The notes beneath the pieces are model-generated. The model did no database searches. It was not told where the DNA came from and worked only from the letters and a program-made list of their open reading frames with translations. A stretch of DNA of 64,000 nucleotides from positions 310,001-374,000 of the forward strand of contig NZ_JNYD01000002.1 in NCBI RefSeq assembly GCF_000717175.1. The letters run 5' to 3'. Below, piece by piece: positions 35,132 to 43,337 of the stretch. The position numbers were made by a program, and so were the translations under genes. Origin of the DNA: Pseudonocardia autotrophica (GTDB lineage: Bacteria; Actinomycetota; Actinomycetes; Mycobacteriales; Pseudonocardiaceae). Position 1 is the first letter of the stretch. The number at the start of each line of letters is the position of its first letter.

Positions 35132-35456
35132 TCGGCGGGTGTAGCACTTCGTGGCCCTCGACCCGTCGGGGATGACCAGACACGACTCCCGGAAATGGCT
35201 ACTCCGAGTGACAGCGGGCGAGTGCAAGCGACCGTGCCGAGCAGCGTGGGAGCAGGGGGCCGTGGATCGGCCGCTCGGATGCAGTGGCGCGGGTGGGGCT
35301 GCGGACGCGGCAACTCCGCCGTAACATCGCTGGTGACAGCCCCGCCGCGCCTCGATGCAGGAATGCGCAACATCGCAGCAGGATTCTGCGATGCCCCCGG
35401 GCGTGACCCCCCGCTACGTTCTTCCTACTCAACCAGTTAGTCACGGGGAGTGACAA
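35132..35456. other. Leader/promoter region of the monooxygenase operon
   Basis: No gene is supported here. The right half becomes AT-richer and contains an inverted repeat at 35371-35393. No convincing -35/-10 pair was found close to the DJ-1 gene start, and no -24/-12 type promoter either. Confidence 0.5.
35371..35393. promoter_or_regulatory. Inverted repeat CATCGCAG-N7-CTGCGATG, candidate operator
   Basis: Perfect 8-base arms flank a 7-base spacer, 64 bases before the first gene of the monooxygenase operon. The spacing fits a dimeric activator or repressor site. The AraC, GntR and two-component regulators encoded just past the operon are the local candidates to bind it. Confidence 0.5.
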
Positions 35457-36473
35457 ATGCCTCGCATCGCCTTTCTCGTGTCCAGTGCACGGGAGATCGA
35501 TCTCCGCGACAGCAGCAACCATCCGACCGGGTTCTGGGCCGAGGAGGCGCTCAAGGCCTACCAGCGCTTCGTCGCCGCCGGAGCCGACGTGGTCGTCATG
35601 ACGCCGGACGGCAAGGCGCCGGTCATCGACCCCTACAGCCTGGAGGCGTTCTTCCACTACCCCGACGAGGACAGGGACTACTTCGCCTCGGTCTACCGGA
35701 CCTTCCACCAGGACCCGGACGACATCCGGATCACCCTGGCCCACACCACCGAGCAGGAGCTGGTGGCCTCCCGTCGCATCGCCCAGCGGATGGTCGACGC
35801 CGGGCGCACGCCGGAGGAGGCGCACGGGATCCTCAGCAACGCGGCGAAGATCGCCTGGCGGAAGAACGAGAAGCTGGTCGACGTCATGCTCGCCGAGGGG
35901 CTCGACGGCGGGCTCCCCGAGGCGGCCCTGCGCGGCGCGGTCGAGGAGCTCGAGTCCGCGGCCCGGGCGAAGTCGGACGAGCGCAAGGCCGAGCTGGGGG
36001 AGATCCCCGGGTTCCGGTCCCCGGTCGCGCTCTCGGACCTGAGCGAGGAGCAGCTCGCCGAGTTCGACGCGTTCTTCGCCCCCGGCGGCCACGGCCCGAT
36101 GGTCGACCTGGCGGACAACGCGGACGCCGGCCGGCTGATCGCCGCGCTGCACGCGCAGAACAAGCCGGTCGCCAGCCTGTGCCACGGACCCGCGGTGCTG
36201 TTGTCCGCCCCCGAGCGGCACGACGGCCAGTGGCTGTTCGAAGGCTTCCGGGTCACCTCCTACACCGACGAGGAGGAGGACCAGAACGCGATCGGGATGC
36301 TCGGGATGCCGTGGTACCTCGACGCCGCGCTGAAGAACGCCGGCGCCGTGTTCGACGACGCGCCGTTCGCCTGGGCCTCCCACGTGGTCGTCGACCGGAA
36401 CCTGATCACCGGTCAGAACCCCAACTCGACCGAGGCGACCGCTGACGCCGTGCTCAAGGCCTTGAGCCTGTGA
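35457..36473 (+). CDS. DJ-1/PfpI-family protein, long form
   Basis: This 338-residue class I glutamine-amidotransferase-like protein has the nucleophile elbow with Cys in ASLCHGPAVLLSAP and the acid loop GGHGPMVDLADN. It is about 100 residues longer than HchA/PfpI proteins: a helical insertion (about residues 85-175) is spliced into the fold. The family includes glyoxalase III, deglycase-like and chaperone proteins. A clear GGGGAG lies before ATG 35457. As first gene of the monooxygenase operon it may deal with reactive aldehydes. Confidence 0.85.
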   Translation: MPRIAFLVSSAREIDLRDSSNHPTGFWAEEALKAYQRFVAAGADVVVMTPDGKAPVIDPYSLEAFFHYPDEDRDYFASVYRTFHQDPDDIRITLAHTTEQELVASRRIAQRMVDAGRTPEEAHGILSNAAKIAWRKNEKLVDVMLAEGLDGGLPEAALRGAVEELESAARAKSDERKAELGEIPGFRSPVALSDLSEEQLAEFDAFFAPGGHGPMVDLADNADAGRLIAALHAQNKPVASLCHGPAVLLSAPERHDGQWLFEGFRVTSYTDEEEDQNAIGMLGMPWYLDAALKNAGAVFDDAPFAWASHVVVDRNLITGQNPNSTEATADAVLKALSL

Positions 36474-36526
36474 ACCCCCTGTCCCGCTTGTTCGGCAGAG
36501 CGACCAGTCGATCCGAGGAGTCGAAG

Positions 36527-36958
36527 ATGACCGTCAGCCCGCGCCAGACCGTGGAGGCCTTCCTCACGGGCTTCCGCCACCGGGACGTCGACGCCGCGCT
36601 CTCCACGGTGGCCGACTCCGCGCAGGTGACCGTCTTCCCGCTGGACGTCGTCCAGCAGGGCAAGGCCGAGCTCAGCGCCGTGCTCGAGGCCATCGCCTCC
36701 GCGTTTCCGGACCTGCACCTCACGGTCCGCAGCGTGATCGAGCTCGGTCAGGTCGTGGTGGTCGAGCTGAAGATCGAGGGCACCCAGGCCACGGACTTCC
36801 TGGGCGCGATCAACCAGGAGAAGCACCTCGACATCGACTCCGCGTGGCGGTTCACCGTGACCGGTGAGGAGATCACCGGCACCGAGGTCTACTGGTGCCA
36901 GAACCAGCTCCTGCGCCGGCTCGCCGTCAAGCGGACCGACCAGGTCGCGATCGTCTAG
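36527..36958 (+). CDS. SnoaL/NTF2-like protein 1
   Basis: This 143-residue protein has the NTF2/SnoaL cone fold, with an initial helix (RQTVEAFLTGFRHRDVDAAL) and LHLTVRSVIELGQVVVVELKIEG strands. I choose ATG 36527 (GAGGAG 6 bases upstream); GTG 36470 would overlap the previous stop. NTF2-fold proteins include limonene-type epoxide hydrolases, isomerases and binding proteins. Its position before a monooxygenase makes a role on the oxygenated product possible, but the catalytic residues are not identifiable. Confidence 0.8.
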   Translation: MTVSPRQTVEAFLTGFRHRDVDAALSTVADSAQVTVFPLDVVQQGKAELSAVLEAIASAFPDLHLTVRSVIELGQVVVVELKIEGTQATDFLGAINQEKHLDIDSAWRFTVTGEEITGTEVYWCQNQLLRRLAVKRTDQVAIV

Positions 36959-36972
36959 AAGGGACTCGAACC

Positions 36973-37464
36973 ATGACGCAAGTGGCTCCCACCCCGGCCC
37001 CCACGACGACCGCGACCGCGGAGGACTCGGTCCGGATCGTCTCGGACTTCTTCGACGCCTATCGGCGCCGCGACGTCGAGACCATGGCCGACATGTGCAC
37101 CGACAACGCCGACTTCTCCTACATCCCGTTCGAGGTGTGGGCGAAGCAGCGCGTGATGCGCGGCGACGGCAAGGTCCGCACGATCGGCAAGGTGATCTGG
37201 AGCGGTCTGATCAACGCGTTCCCGAACCTGGGCAACGACATCCACTCGATCGACGGCAACAACAACGGCGACGTCGTCGTGGCGTGCGACATCACCGGCA
37301 CCCAGCAGTCGGCGTGGGCCTTCATCGCGCCGCAGGGCAGGTCCATCGTCGCGCCCCACCTGTTCATCCTCCACGTCAACCCCGAGGGCCTGATCGACAG
37401 CATCCGGGCCTACTGGGACAACGCCTACGTGTGCCGCGCCCTCGGCCACCTCGAAGTCGACTAA
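36973..37464 (+). CDS. SnoaL/NTF2-like protein 2
   Basis: This 163-residue NTF2-fold protein has VRIVSDFFDAYRRRDVETMA as helix 1 and DVVVACDITGTQQSAW in the sheet. It is only distantly similar to the neighbour at 36527, so the pair is not a recent duplication. It starts 14 bases after that gene and ends 12 bases before the monooxygenase alpha gene, inside the same operon. Confidence 0.82.
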   Translation: MTQVAPTPAPTTTATAEDSVRIVSDFFDAYRRRDVETMADMCTDNADFSYIPFEVWAKQRVMRGDGKVRTIGKVIWSGLINAFPNLGNDIHSIDGNNNGDVVVACDITGTQQSAWAFIAPQGRSIVAPHLFILHVNPEGLIDSIRAYWDNAYVCRALGHLEVD

Positions 37465-37476
37465 GGAGACCCGGGA

Positions 37477-39000
37477 ATGACTCTGCTCAAGCGCGAGGAG
37501 TGGCAGGACTTCGTCCGCGACGTCGACTGGACGCTGTCGTACGTCGACGAGGAGGCCGCCTTCCCCGAGTGGTTCTCCGGCACCGGCAAGGTGCCGCGTG
37601 AGGCGTGGCTGAAGTGGGAGGAGGACTACAAGGTCTCCTACCAGGAGTACGTGTACACCCAGCGTGAGAAGGAGACCTCGACCTACGCGGTCAAGGCCGC
37701 CCTGTCCCGCTCGACGACCTTCGACCACCTCGACGAGGGCTGGAAGTCCTCGACCAAGATGCACTTCGGTGGTGTCGCCCAGGTCGAGTACACCGCCGTC
37801 CTCGCCGAGCTGAAGATGGCCCGCTTCGGCCTCAACGGCGCGTGGCGCAACATGGCCACCTTCGGCCAGCTGGACGAGCTGCGGCACAACGCCCTCACCA
37901 CGTACTTCGGCCACGAGTTCGTGGTCAAGGACCCGCAGTACGACTGGACGCAGAAGGCCTACACCACCAACGACTGGGTGCCGATCTCGCTGCGCACCCT
38001 GTTCGACGGCATCATGACCACGTCCAACGTGGTCGACTGCGCCCTGCAGGTGCCGCTGGCCTTCGAGACCGGCTTCACCAACCTGCAGTTCGTGGCGCTG
38101 TCCGCGGACGCGCTGGAGTCGGGCGACATCAACTTCGCCAACATGATCTCCTCGATCCAGACGGACGAGGCACGGCACAGCCAGCAGGGCGTCGCGACCC
38201 TGGAGATCCTCGTCGAGCACGACCCGGTGCGCGCGCAGTGGGTCATCGACAAGGGCTTCTGGGGCTCCGCCCGCGCCTTCGCCGCGCTGACCGGCCCGTC
38301 CATGGACTACTACACCCCCGTCGAGCACCGGAAGCAGTCCTACCGGGAGTTCATGGAGGAGTGGATCGTCGACCAGTTCGTGCGGACGATCGAGGACTAC
38401 GGCCTGAAGAAGCCGTGGTTCTGGGACGAGTTCATGCGCGGCCTGGACACCTGGCACCACAGCCTGCACATGGGCATGTGGTGGTGGCGGCCGACGCTGT
38501 GGTGGAAGCCGAAGGCCGGCGTCTCCAAGGACGAGCGCGACTGGCTCCGTGAGAAGTACCCCAACTGGGAGACGGTCTACGGCGACAAGTGGGACGTCAT
38601 CATCGACAACATCAACAACAACAACGTCGAGGCGACCCTGCCGGAGACGCTGCCGTACCTGTGCAGCACCTGCCACCTGCCCTGCTGCAACCCGACCCAG
38701 TCGCGGGACGGCAGCTGGCGGATCCGCAACAAGTCGCTGAGCTACAGCGGCCGCACCTACCACTTCTGCAGCAACGGCTGCCGCCAGATCTGGTGGAAGG
38801 ACCGGGACAACGTCAACCACCAGACGCTGGTCGACCGGTTCCTGGCCGGCGCGATCCAGCCGATGACCGTCGAGGGCATCCTCGGCTACATGGGCATGAC
38901 GCCCGAGGTCATGGGCGACGACCCGGACTACACGGCCTGGACGAAGGACTACGTCGGGCGCGAGGCCACCGGGCTCGTGCAGGTCGGAGGGGCGAGCTGA
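37477..39000 (+). CDS. Diiron monooxygenase hydroxylase alpha subunit (TmoA-like)
   Basis: This 507-residue protein matches toluene/alkene monooxygenase alpha subunits and keeps all diiron ligands at the family numbering: Glu104, Glu134, His137, Glu197, Glu231 and His234 (DELRH and DEARH motifs). Thr201, Asn202, Phe205 and Gln228 around the active site are also kept. Position 103, Gly in toluene-4-monooxygenase, is Val here and position 100 is Val, giving a tighter pocket. The C-terminus has six Cys (396, 399, 403, 404, 431, 435) like a YHS/zinc-ribbon element. AAGGAG precedes the ATG. Substrate is likely a small alkene or aromatic. Confidence 0.95.
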   Translation: MTLLKREEWQDFVRDVDWTLSYVDEEAAFPEWFSGTGKVPREAWLKWEEDYKVSYQEYVYTQREKETSTYAVKAALSRSTTFDHLDEGWKSSTKMHFGGVAQVEYTAVLAELKMARFGLNGAWRNMATFGQLDELRHNALTTYFGHEFVVKDPQYDWTQKAYTTNDWVPISLRTLFDGIMTTSNVVDCALQVPLAFETGFTNLQFVALSADALESGDINFANMISSIQTDEARHSQQGVATLEILVEHDPVRAQWVIDKGFWGSARAFAALTGPSMDYYTPVEHRKQSYREFMEEWIVDQFVRTIEDYGLKKPWFWDEFMRGLDTWHHSLHMGMWWWRPTLWWKPKAGVSKDERDWLREKYPNWETVYGDKWDVIIDNINNNNVEATLPETLPYLCSTCHLPCCNPTQSRDGSWRIRNKSLSYSGRTYHFCSNGCRQIWWKDRDNVNHQTLVDRFLAGAIQPMTVEGILGYMGMTPEVMGDDPDYTAWTKDYVGREATGLVQVGGAS

Positions 39001-39272
39001 TGAGCGAGCCGCAGCTGGTGCCGCTGAACGCGATCTTCTCGACGGACTTCGTCGAGATCCTCGTCCCGGTGACCACCGCCAACACGATGGACGAGGTCGC
39101 CGCCGCGGTGGCCCACCACTCCGAGGGGAGGCGCGTGCGCGCCCTCCCGTACCCCAAGGTCGTCGTCCACAACGGACGGGCCCTGCCGGGTGACCTGACC
39201 GTCGGCGACGCCGGCATCCAACCCCTCGACCACGTCGCGGTCGAGTACGACACGACCGGAGCGAGCTCGTGA
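39000..39272 (+). CDS. Monooxygenase hydroxylase gamma subunit (TmoB-like)
   Basis: This 90-residue ubiquitin-like small subunit begins PQLVPLNAIFSTDFVEILVPV, given here as the start of strand 1-2, and has the LPGDLTVGDAGIQPLDHVAV turn typical of TmoB. It binds the outside of the alpha subunit in the (alpha beta gamma)2 hydroxylase. ATG overlaps the alpha stop (TGATG), and its stop overlaps the effector start (GTGA). Confidence 0.9.
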   Translation: MSEPQLVPLNAIFSTDFVEILVPVTTANTMDEVAAAVAHHSEGRRVRALPYPKVVVHNGRALPGDLTVGDAGIQPLDHVAVEYDTTGASS

Positions 39273-39574
39273 AGAACCCCGTCGGGCCCGTCCTGCGGAT
39301 GGGCGAAGAGGTCGAGCAGATCGTGGCGGCCATCGAGGACGACAACCCGGACACGGATATCGAGGTCATCGACCGCGGCTCCTATGTGCGGATCCAGGGC
39401 GAGGACCGGGTCGTGCTGACGGAGGCGACCCTGCAGTCCTACCTGGGTGCGGACTACAAGATCCGTTCGCTGGAGAACCTGCTCGCGTCGTTCGCGGGCC
39501 GCGCGATCACGCGGAGCGACTCGATCACCTGGGAGCGCGCCGGACTCACCGCCAAGGAAGGAGCGACACGATGA
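39269..39574 (+). CDS. Monooxygenase effector (coupling) protein, MmoB/TmoD family
   Basis: This 101-residue protein has the MmoB/DmpM pattern VGPVLRMGEEVEQIVAAIED near the N-terminus and IEVIDRGSYVRIQGEDRVVL in the middle. The effector binds the hydroxylase and tunes oxygen activation and substrate access; it has no cofactor. GTG start is coupled to the gamma subunit gene. Its stop overlaps the start of a 25-codon ORF that leads into the beta subunit gene. Confidence 0.92.
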   Translation: MKNPVGPVLRMGEEVEQIVAAIEDDNPDTDIEVIDRGSYVRIQGEDRVVLTEATLQSYLGADYKIRSLENLLASFAGRAITRSDSITWERAGLTAKEGATR

Positions 39575-39648
39575 GCGAGCGTGCGAGCGAATCATTGACA
39601 CAGCGCCTGCGCGAAGCGCGGGCCGAGCGCAGCGAGGCCCAGCGATGA
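39571..39648 (+). CDS. 25-residue linker ORF between effector and beta-subunit genes
   Basis: ATG 39571 overlaps the effector stop and the TGA at 39646 overlaps the beta-subunit ATG 39645, so the 25-codon frame is bridged by ATGA junctions on both sides. The peptide is charged and Arg/Glu/Ala-rich (SERASESLTQRLREARAERS), likely one helix. Its job may simply be to carry ribosomes across a 70-base gap. The DNA contains repeated GAGCGNGCGAGCG-like units and may be a small repetitive insertion. Confidence 0.45.
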   Translation: MSERASESLTQRLREARAERSEAQR

Positions 39649-40661
39649 GCGCACCTGCCCGCAAGCCGCGCAAGCTCCGGACGTTCAGCGCCTTCGGCGA
39701 CGTCCGGAAGATGCCGAGCGAGTACGAGATCGTCACGCACGCGCAGAACTGGAACACGCGCGCGGGCAGGCTCAGCGCGTTCGAGCAGAACCCGTCGTCG
39801 CCGATGAACCTCTGGTTCCTCACCTACCGCGAGCACTCGCCGCTGCAGGTGGACGACTGGGACGGCTTCCGCGACCCGGACCAGATCTCCTACCGCTCCT
39901 ACGTGCACCTGCAGGCGGACGAGCAGACCAAGCTCGACGGCATGCTCGACAGCTACGGCGAGGCGGGTGCGGCGGACGCGCTCACGCCGGAGCAGGTCAC
40001 CCGGCTCGGCGCGCTCTTCACGCCGTCGCGCTACCTGGTGCACGGCATGCAGCTGGTCGAGGCCTACATCGGCTACATGGGCCCGAGCTCGTACATCACG
40101 AGCGCGGCCGGCTACGCCAACGCCGACTTCCTGCGCCGGGTCACCATGACCGCGTACCGGACCCGCGAGCTCCAGCTCGCGCACCCGGACTCCGGGATCG
40201 GCACGCAGGAGCGGGGCCTCTGGGAGCAGCACCCGGCCTGGCAGCCCGCCCGCGAGGCGATCGAGCGGGCGCTCGTCGCCTACGACTTCGGCGAGGCGTT
40301 CACCGCGCTGAACCTGGTCCTCGGCCCGACCCTGGACGACCTGCTGATCCGCCAGCTCGGCGAGGCCAGCAAGGCGAACGGGGACGAGCTGACCTGGCTG
40401 CTGTGCGACGTGCTCGCCGAGGACAGCAACCGCCGGAACCGGTGGAGCGGGGCGCTCGCCACGCATTGCCTCACCTCCCGGCCGGAGAACGAGGCGCCGC
40501 TGCGCAAGTGGATCGACCGCTGGTCCGCGCGTGCGGACGCCGCGGTGGAGGCGCTCGCGCCGCTGCTGGGGGCGCCCACGGCCGACGTCGTCGCCGGTGC
40601 GCAGGCTGCCCGCGAGAAGTTCCACGCCGGTCTCTTCCAGACCGCGGCCGAGGCGGTGTGA
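39645..40661 (+). CDS. Monooxygenase hydroxylase beta subunit (TmoE-like)
   Basis: This 338-residue ferritin-like subunit without diiron ligands has RTFSAFGDVRKMPSEYEIVT near the start and MQLVEAYIGYMGPSSYITSA in the middle, typical of TmoE/TouE. It pairs with the alpha subunit in the hydroxylase. The start is ATG 39645, coupled to the linker ORF. A 3-base gap separates it from the ferredoxin gene. Confidence 0.93.
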   Translation: MSAPARKPRKLRTFSAFGDVRKMPSEYEIVTHAQNWNTRAGRLSAFEQNPSSPMNLWFLTYREHSPLQVDDWDGFRDPDQISYRSYVHLQADEQTKLDGMLDSYGEAGAADALTPEQVTRLGALFTPSRYLVHGMQLVEAYIGYMGPSSYITSAAGYANADFLRRVTMTAYRTRELQLAHPDSGIGTQERGLWEQHPAWQPAREAIERALVAYDFGEAFTALNLVLGPTLDDLLIRQLGEASKANGDELTWLLCDVLAEDSNRRNRWSGALATHCLTSRPENEAPLRKWIDRWSARADAAVEALAPLLGAPTADVVAGAQAAREKFHAGLFQTAAEAV

Positions 40662-40664
40662 GCG

Positions 40665-40991
40665 ATGGCTGACACCGCGACCGGCCAGTGGCACGCCGTG
40701 ATGGACGTCGACGACCTGTGGGAGGGGGAGCTCGAGTCGGTCGACGTCGAGGGCACCTCCGTCCTGCTGATCAACCTCGGTGGCAACCAGGTGATGGCCT
40801 ACCGGAACCGCTGCCCGCACCAGGACTGGCCCCTGCAGGACGGTGACCTCGACGGCACCACGCTGACCTGCGCCCAGCACCTCTGGGAGTTCGACGTGAC
40901 GTCCGGCAGGGGCGTCAACCCGGCGAACTGCGCGCTGGTCGGCTACGAGTGCAAGGTGGACGAGGACGGCACCGTGCAGGTGCGGGTCTGA
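40665..40991 (+). CDS. Rieske-type [2Fe-2S] ferredoxin (TmoC-like)
   Basis: This 108-residue protein has both Rieske cluster motifs, CPHQDWPL (Cys-x-His) and CAQHLWEFD (Cys-x2-His), with the normal spacing. It carries electrons from the reductase to the diiron hydroxylase, as in the four-component toluene and alkene monooxygenases. The stop overlaps the reductase ATG (TGATG). Confidence 0.94.
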   Translation: MADTATGQWHAVMDVDDLWEGELESVDVEGTSVLLINLGGNQVMAYRNRCPHQDWPLQDGDLDGTTLTCAQHLWEFDVTSGRGVNPANCALVGYECKVDEDGTVQVRV

Positions 40992-42217
40992 TGTCCCGGT
41001 ACGTGCTGGTGGGTGGTGGGGTCGCCACCGCGGCCACCGCCACCGGCCTGCGGGCGGCGGGGTTCGCCGGCGAGATCGTGCTCGTCTCCGGCGAGCCCCA
41101 CCTGCCCTACGAGCGTCCCCCCCTGTCGAAGGAGTACCTCGCCGGTACCTTCGGCAGGGGGGACTTCCAGGCCAACCCGGACGGCTGGGCCGCGGACAAC
41201 GACATCGAGCTCGTGCTCGGCACCCGGGCCCAGGCCCTCGATCCGGGTCTGCGGCGGTTGTCGCTGTCGGACGGCAGCACCCTCACCTATGACGCGCTGG
41301 TGCTCGGCACCGGCGTCCGGGCCCGGACCCTGCCCGGGTTCGAGGGGGACCGGGTGCACGTCGTCCGCACGATCGCGGACTCGGAGCGGCTCGCGGAGCG
41401 GCTCGTACCCGGGCGTCACCTGGCGATCCTGGGCGCCGGCTTCATCGGCTGCGAGGTGGCCGCGGTCGCCGCGGCGAAAGGCGTGCGCGTCACGGTCTTC
41501 GAGCCGGAGGCGTTGCCCCTCGCCCGCGTCGTCGGGCCGGAGGTCGGCCACGCGATGCTCGACGTCCACGGCGAACAGGGCGTGGTGATCCGCACCGGCG
41601 AGCTGGTCACCGGCATGAGCGAGACCCCGTCCGGTGTGGAGCTGCGGACCCGCGACGGCGAGGTCGTCGAGTGCGACGACGTGCTGGTCGGCGTGGGCTC
41701 CGTGCCCAACACCGAGCTGGCCGTCGAGGCGGGCCTGGACGTCGACGGCGGGATCCTCGCCGACGAGCACGGCCGCACCAGCGCGCCGGACGTCTACGCC
41801 GTCGGGGACGTCGCGTCCCGGCTGCACCACGGACGGCACGTCCGGGTCGAGCACCACGACACCGCGGTGCGCCACGGTGCCGCCCTGGCCCGCACGCTTC
41901 TCGGCGAGAGCGAGCCGTGGACCGGCGAGCACTACTTCTGGTCCCACCAGTACGAGCACAACGTCCAGTCCCTCGGGCGGCTCGGGGGCCAGACGGTCCT
42001 GCGGGGCTCGCTCGAGGAGCGCTCGTTCACCGTGTTCTCGCTCGCGGACGGGCGGATCACCGGCATGGTCGCGCTGAACCGCCCGCGCGACCTGCTGCAG
42101 ACCCGCAAGGTGCTGGCGGTGCCGCACGAGGTCACCGCAGCACAGCTCGCCGACGAGGACTTCGCCCTGAAAGGCCTTCTCCCGCAGAGGCCACGTCGAT
42201 CGGAGGTACGGGCATGA
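40991..42217 (+). CDS. Ferredoxin reductase, BphA4-type (FAD, NAD)
   Basis: This 408-residue pyridine nucleotide-disulfide oxidoreductase-fold enzyme begins YVLVGGGVATAATATGLRAA and has PYERPPLSKEYL, the NAD motif LGAGFIGCEVAAVAA, and YAVGDVASR; the C-terminal reductase domain has FWSHQYEHNVQSLG. This is the type that serves Rieske dioxygenase ferredoxins. Classical toluene monooxygenases instead use a TmoF reductase with a plant-type ferredoxin domain plus FNR, so the electron-entry module has been exchanged. Confidence 0.94.
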   Translation: MSRYVLVGGGVATAATATGLRAAGFAGEIVLVSGEPHLPYERPPLSKEYLAGTFGRGDFQANPDGWAADNDIELVLGTRAQALDPGLRRLSLSDGSTLTYDALVLGTGVRARTLPGFEGDRVHVVRTIADSERLAERLVPGRHLAILGAGFIGCEVAAVAAAKGVRVTVFEPEALPLARVVGPEVGHAMLDVHGEQGVVIRTGELVTGMSETPSGVELRTRDGEVVECDDVLVGVGSVPNTELAVEAGLDVDGGILADEHGRTSAPDVYAVGDVASRLHHGRHVRVEHHDTAVRHGAALARTLLGESEPWTGEHYFWSHQYEHNVQSLGRLGGQTVLRGSLEERSFTVFSLADGRITGMVALNRPRDLLQTRKVLAVPHEVTAAQLADEDFALKGLLPQRPRRSEVRA

Positions 42218-42942
42218 CCGCACTGGCCGAACTCACCGACATCACCGTCCGGGAGCCGCAGGTGCGGCTGACCGAGGCGGAGGCGACGAAGGCCCTCGAC
42301 CGGGTGCTCGGCACACCGGCGGTCGAGGCGCGGGCTCGGCTCCGGTTCGGAGCCGGCACCGTCTGCGAGCCGCTCGCGCGGATGCTGGACGCCGCGCTGG
42401 TCCGCGCCCAGGAGTGCGGTCTGGACCCCGAGGCGCTGGTGCTCGCCGCCGCGCGGGCGGTGTCCGCCGAGGACATTGTGCGGGTGCGCCGCAAGGCCCA
42501 CGGCGTCGCGGACTGGATCAGCAGCAAGACCAGCGACGTCACGATCGTCCTGCGGCCCAGAGGGTTGACGGCGCCCGCGCCGTCGATCGAGGCGCCGGAG
42601 GCGCCGCCGGTCCAGGAGTACCGCGCCGAGACCGAGGCCGAGCTCGCCGTGCGCGAGGTGCTCTACGACGTCGTCGACCCGGACCTGGGGGTCAACGTCG
42701 TGGACCTGGGCTTCGTCCGCCGCATCCGGCTGGACGAGGCGGGCCACGCGACGATCGTCATGACGCTGACCTCGGCGGCCTGCCCGCTGACCGGCGTCAT
42801 GGAGAGCCAGATGAAGACCTTCCTCTCCGAGGAGGGCATCGAGTTCACCGTCGAGTGGGAGTGGCTGCCGACCTGGCGCCCCGCCGACATCACCGACGAC
42901 GGCCGCGAGCAGCTGCGCGCCATCGGCTTCTCCAACTTCTGA
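42214..42942 (+). CDS. MIP18 (DUF59)-family protein with extra N-terminal domain, likely metal-cluster maturation
   Basis: The C-terminal part (about residues 140-230) is a MIP18/SufT/PaaD-like domain with VREVLYDVVDPDLGVNVVDL and the conserved reactive Cys in SAACPLTG. The first 115 residues form a separate helical domain that I do not recognise. MIP18 proteins help build or insert Fe-S clusters and appear in several bacterial multicomponent oxygenase loci. It overlaps the reductase stop by 4 bases, which ties it to the operon; maturation of the Rieske or diiron centre is the likely role. Confidence 0.85.
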   Translation: MTALAELTDITVREPQVRLTEAEATKALDRVLGTPAVEARARLRFGAGTVCEPLARMLDAALVRAQECGLDPEALVLAAARAVSAEDIVRVRRKAHGVADWISSKTSDVTIVLRPRGLTAPAPSIEAPEAPPVQEYRAETEAELAVREVLYDVVDPDLGVNVVDLGFVRRIRLDEAGHATIVMTLTSAACPLTGVMESQMKTFLSEEGIEFTVEWEWLPTWRPADITDDGREQLRAIGFSNF

Positions 42943-42965
42943 CTGCATTCCGAAAGGGCATGACC

Positions 42966-43337
42966 ATGTCGGTCTCCATCGAGACGCTCGAATCGATCAT
43001 GAAGGCGTTCAACACGCACGACCTGGACGCGATCATGGAGTTCTTCACCGACGACTGCACGTTCGACACGTCGAAGGGCCCGGAGCCCCACGGTCAGCGG
43101 CTCGTCGGCAAAGCGGCGGTGCGCGAGGGCCTGGCGGCCCGGTTCGCCGCCATCCCGGACGTGCAGTACGACGCCGACCAGCACTGGACCAGCGGTGACC
43201 TCGCCGTGTCCGAGTGGCTGGTCCACGGCACCGCCACGGACGGCACGCCGGTCCGCGCGCGCGGCTGCGACCACTGGGAGTTCCGCGACGAGAAGATCGT
43301 CCGCAAGGACTCCTACTGGAAGATCGTCGATGCCTGA
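42966..43337 (+). CDS. SnoaL-like protein 3
   Basis: This 123-residue NTF2-fold protein (ESIMKAFNTHDLDAIMEFFT, FDTSKGPEPHGQRLVGKAAV, ending RKDSYWKIVD) belongs to the SnoaL-like/steroid-isomerase-like group. I choose ATG 42966 because GAAAGGG is 8 bases upstream; ATG 42960 is too close. Its end overlaps the aldehyde dehydrogenase start by 8 bases. It could act on the oxygenated product, for example as an epoxide hydrolase or isomerase, but that is inference. Confidence 0.85.
   Translation: MSVSIETLESIMKAFNTHDLDAIMEFFTDDCTFDTSKGPEPHGQRLVGKAAVREGLAARFAAIPDVQYDADQHWTSGDLAVSEWLVHGTATDGTPVRARGCDHWEFRDEKIVRKDSYWKIVDA

Noticed and set aside
35132..35456. Sigma-54 promoter as used by some monooxygenase operons
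   Set aside because: No GG-N10-GC element was seen at usable distance, and actinobacteria generally lack sigma-54.
37477..42217. Soluble methane or propane monooxygenase
   Set aside because: The presence of a Rieske ferredoxin and TmoB-like gamma subunit and the alpha-subunit sequence place it with the four-component toluene/alkene group.
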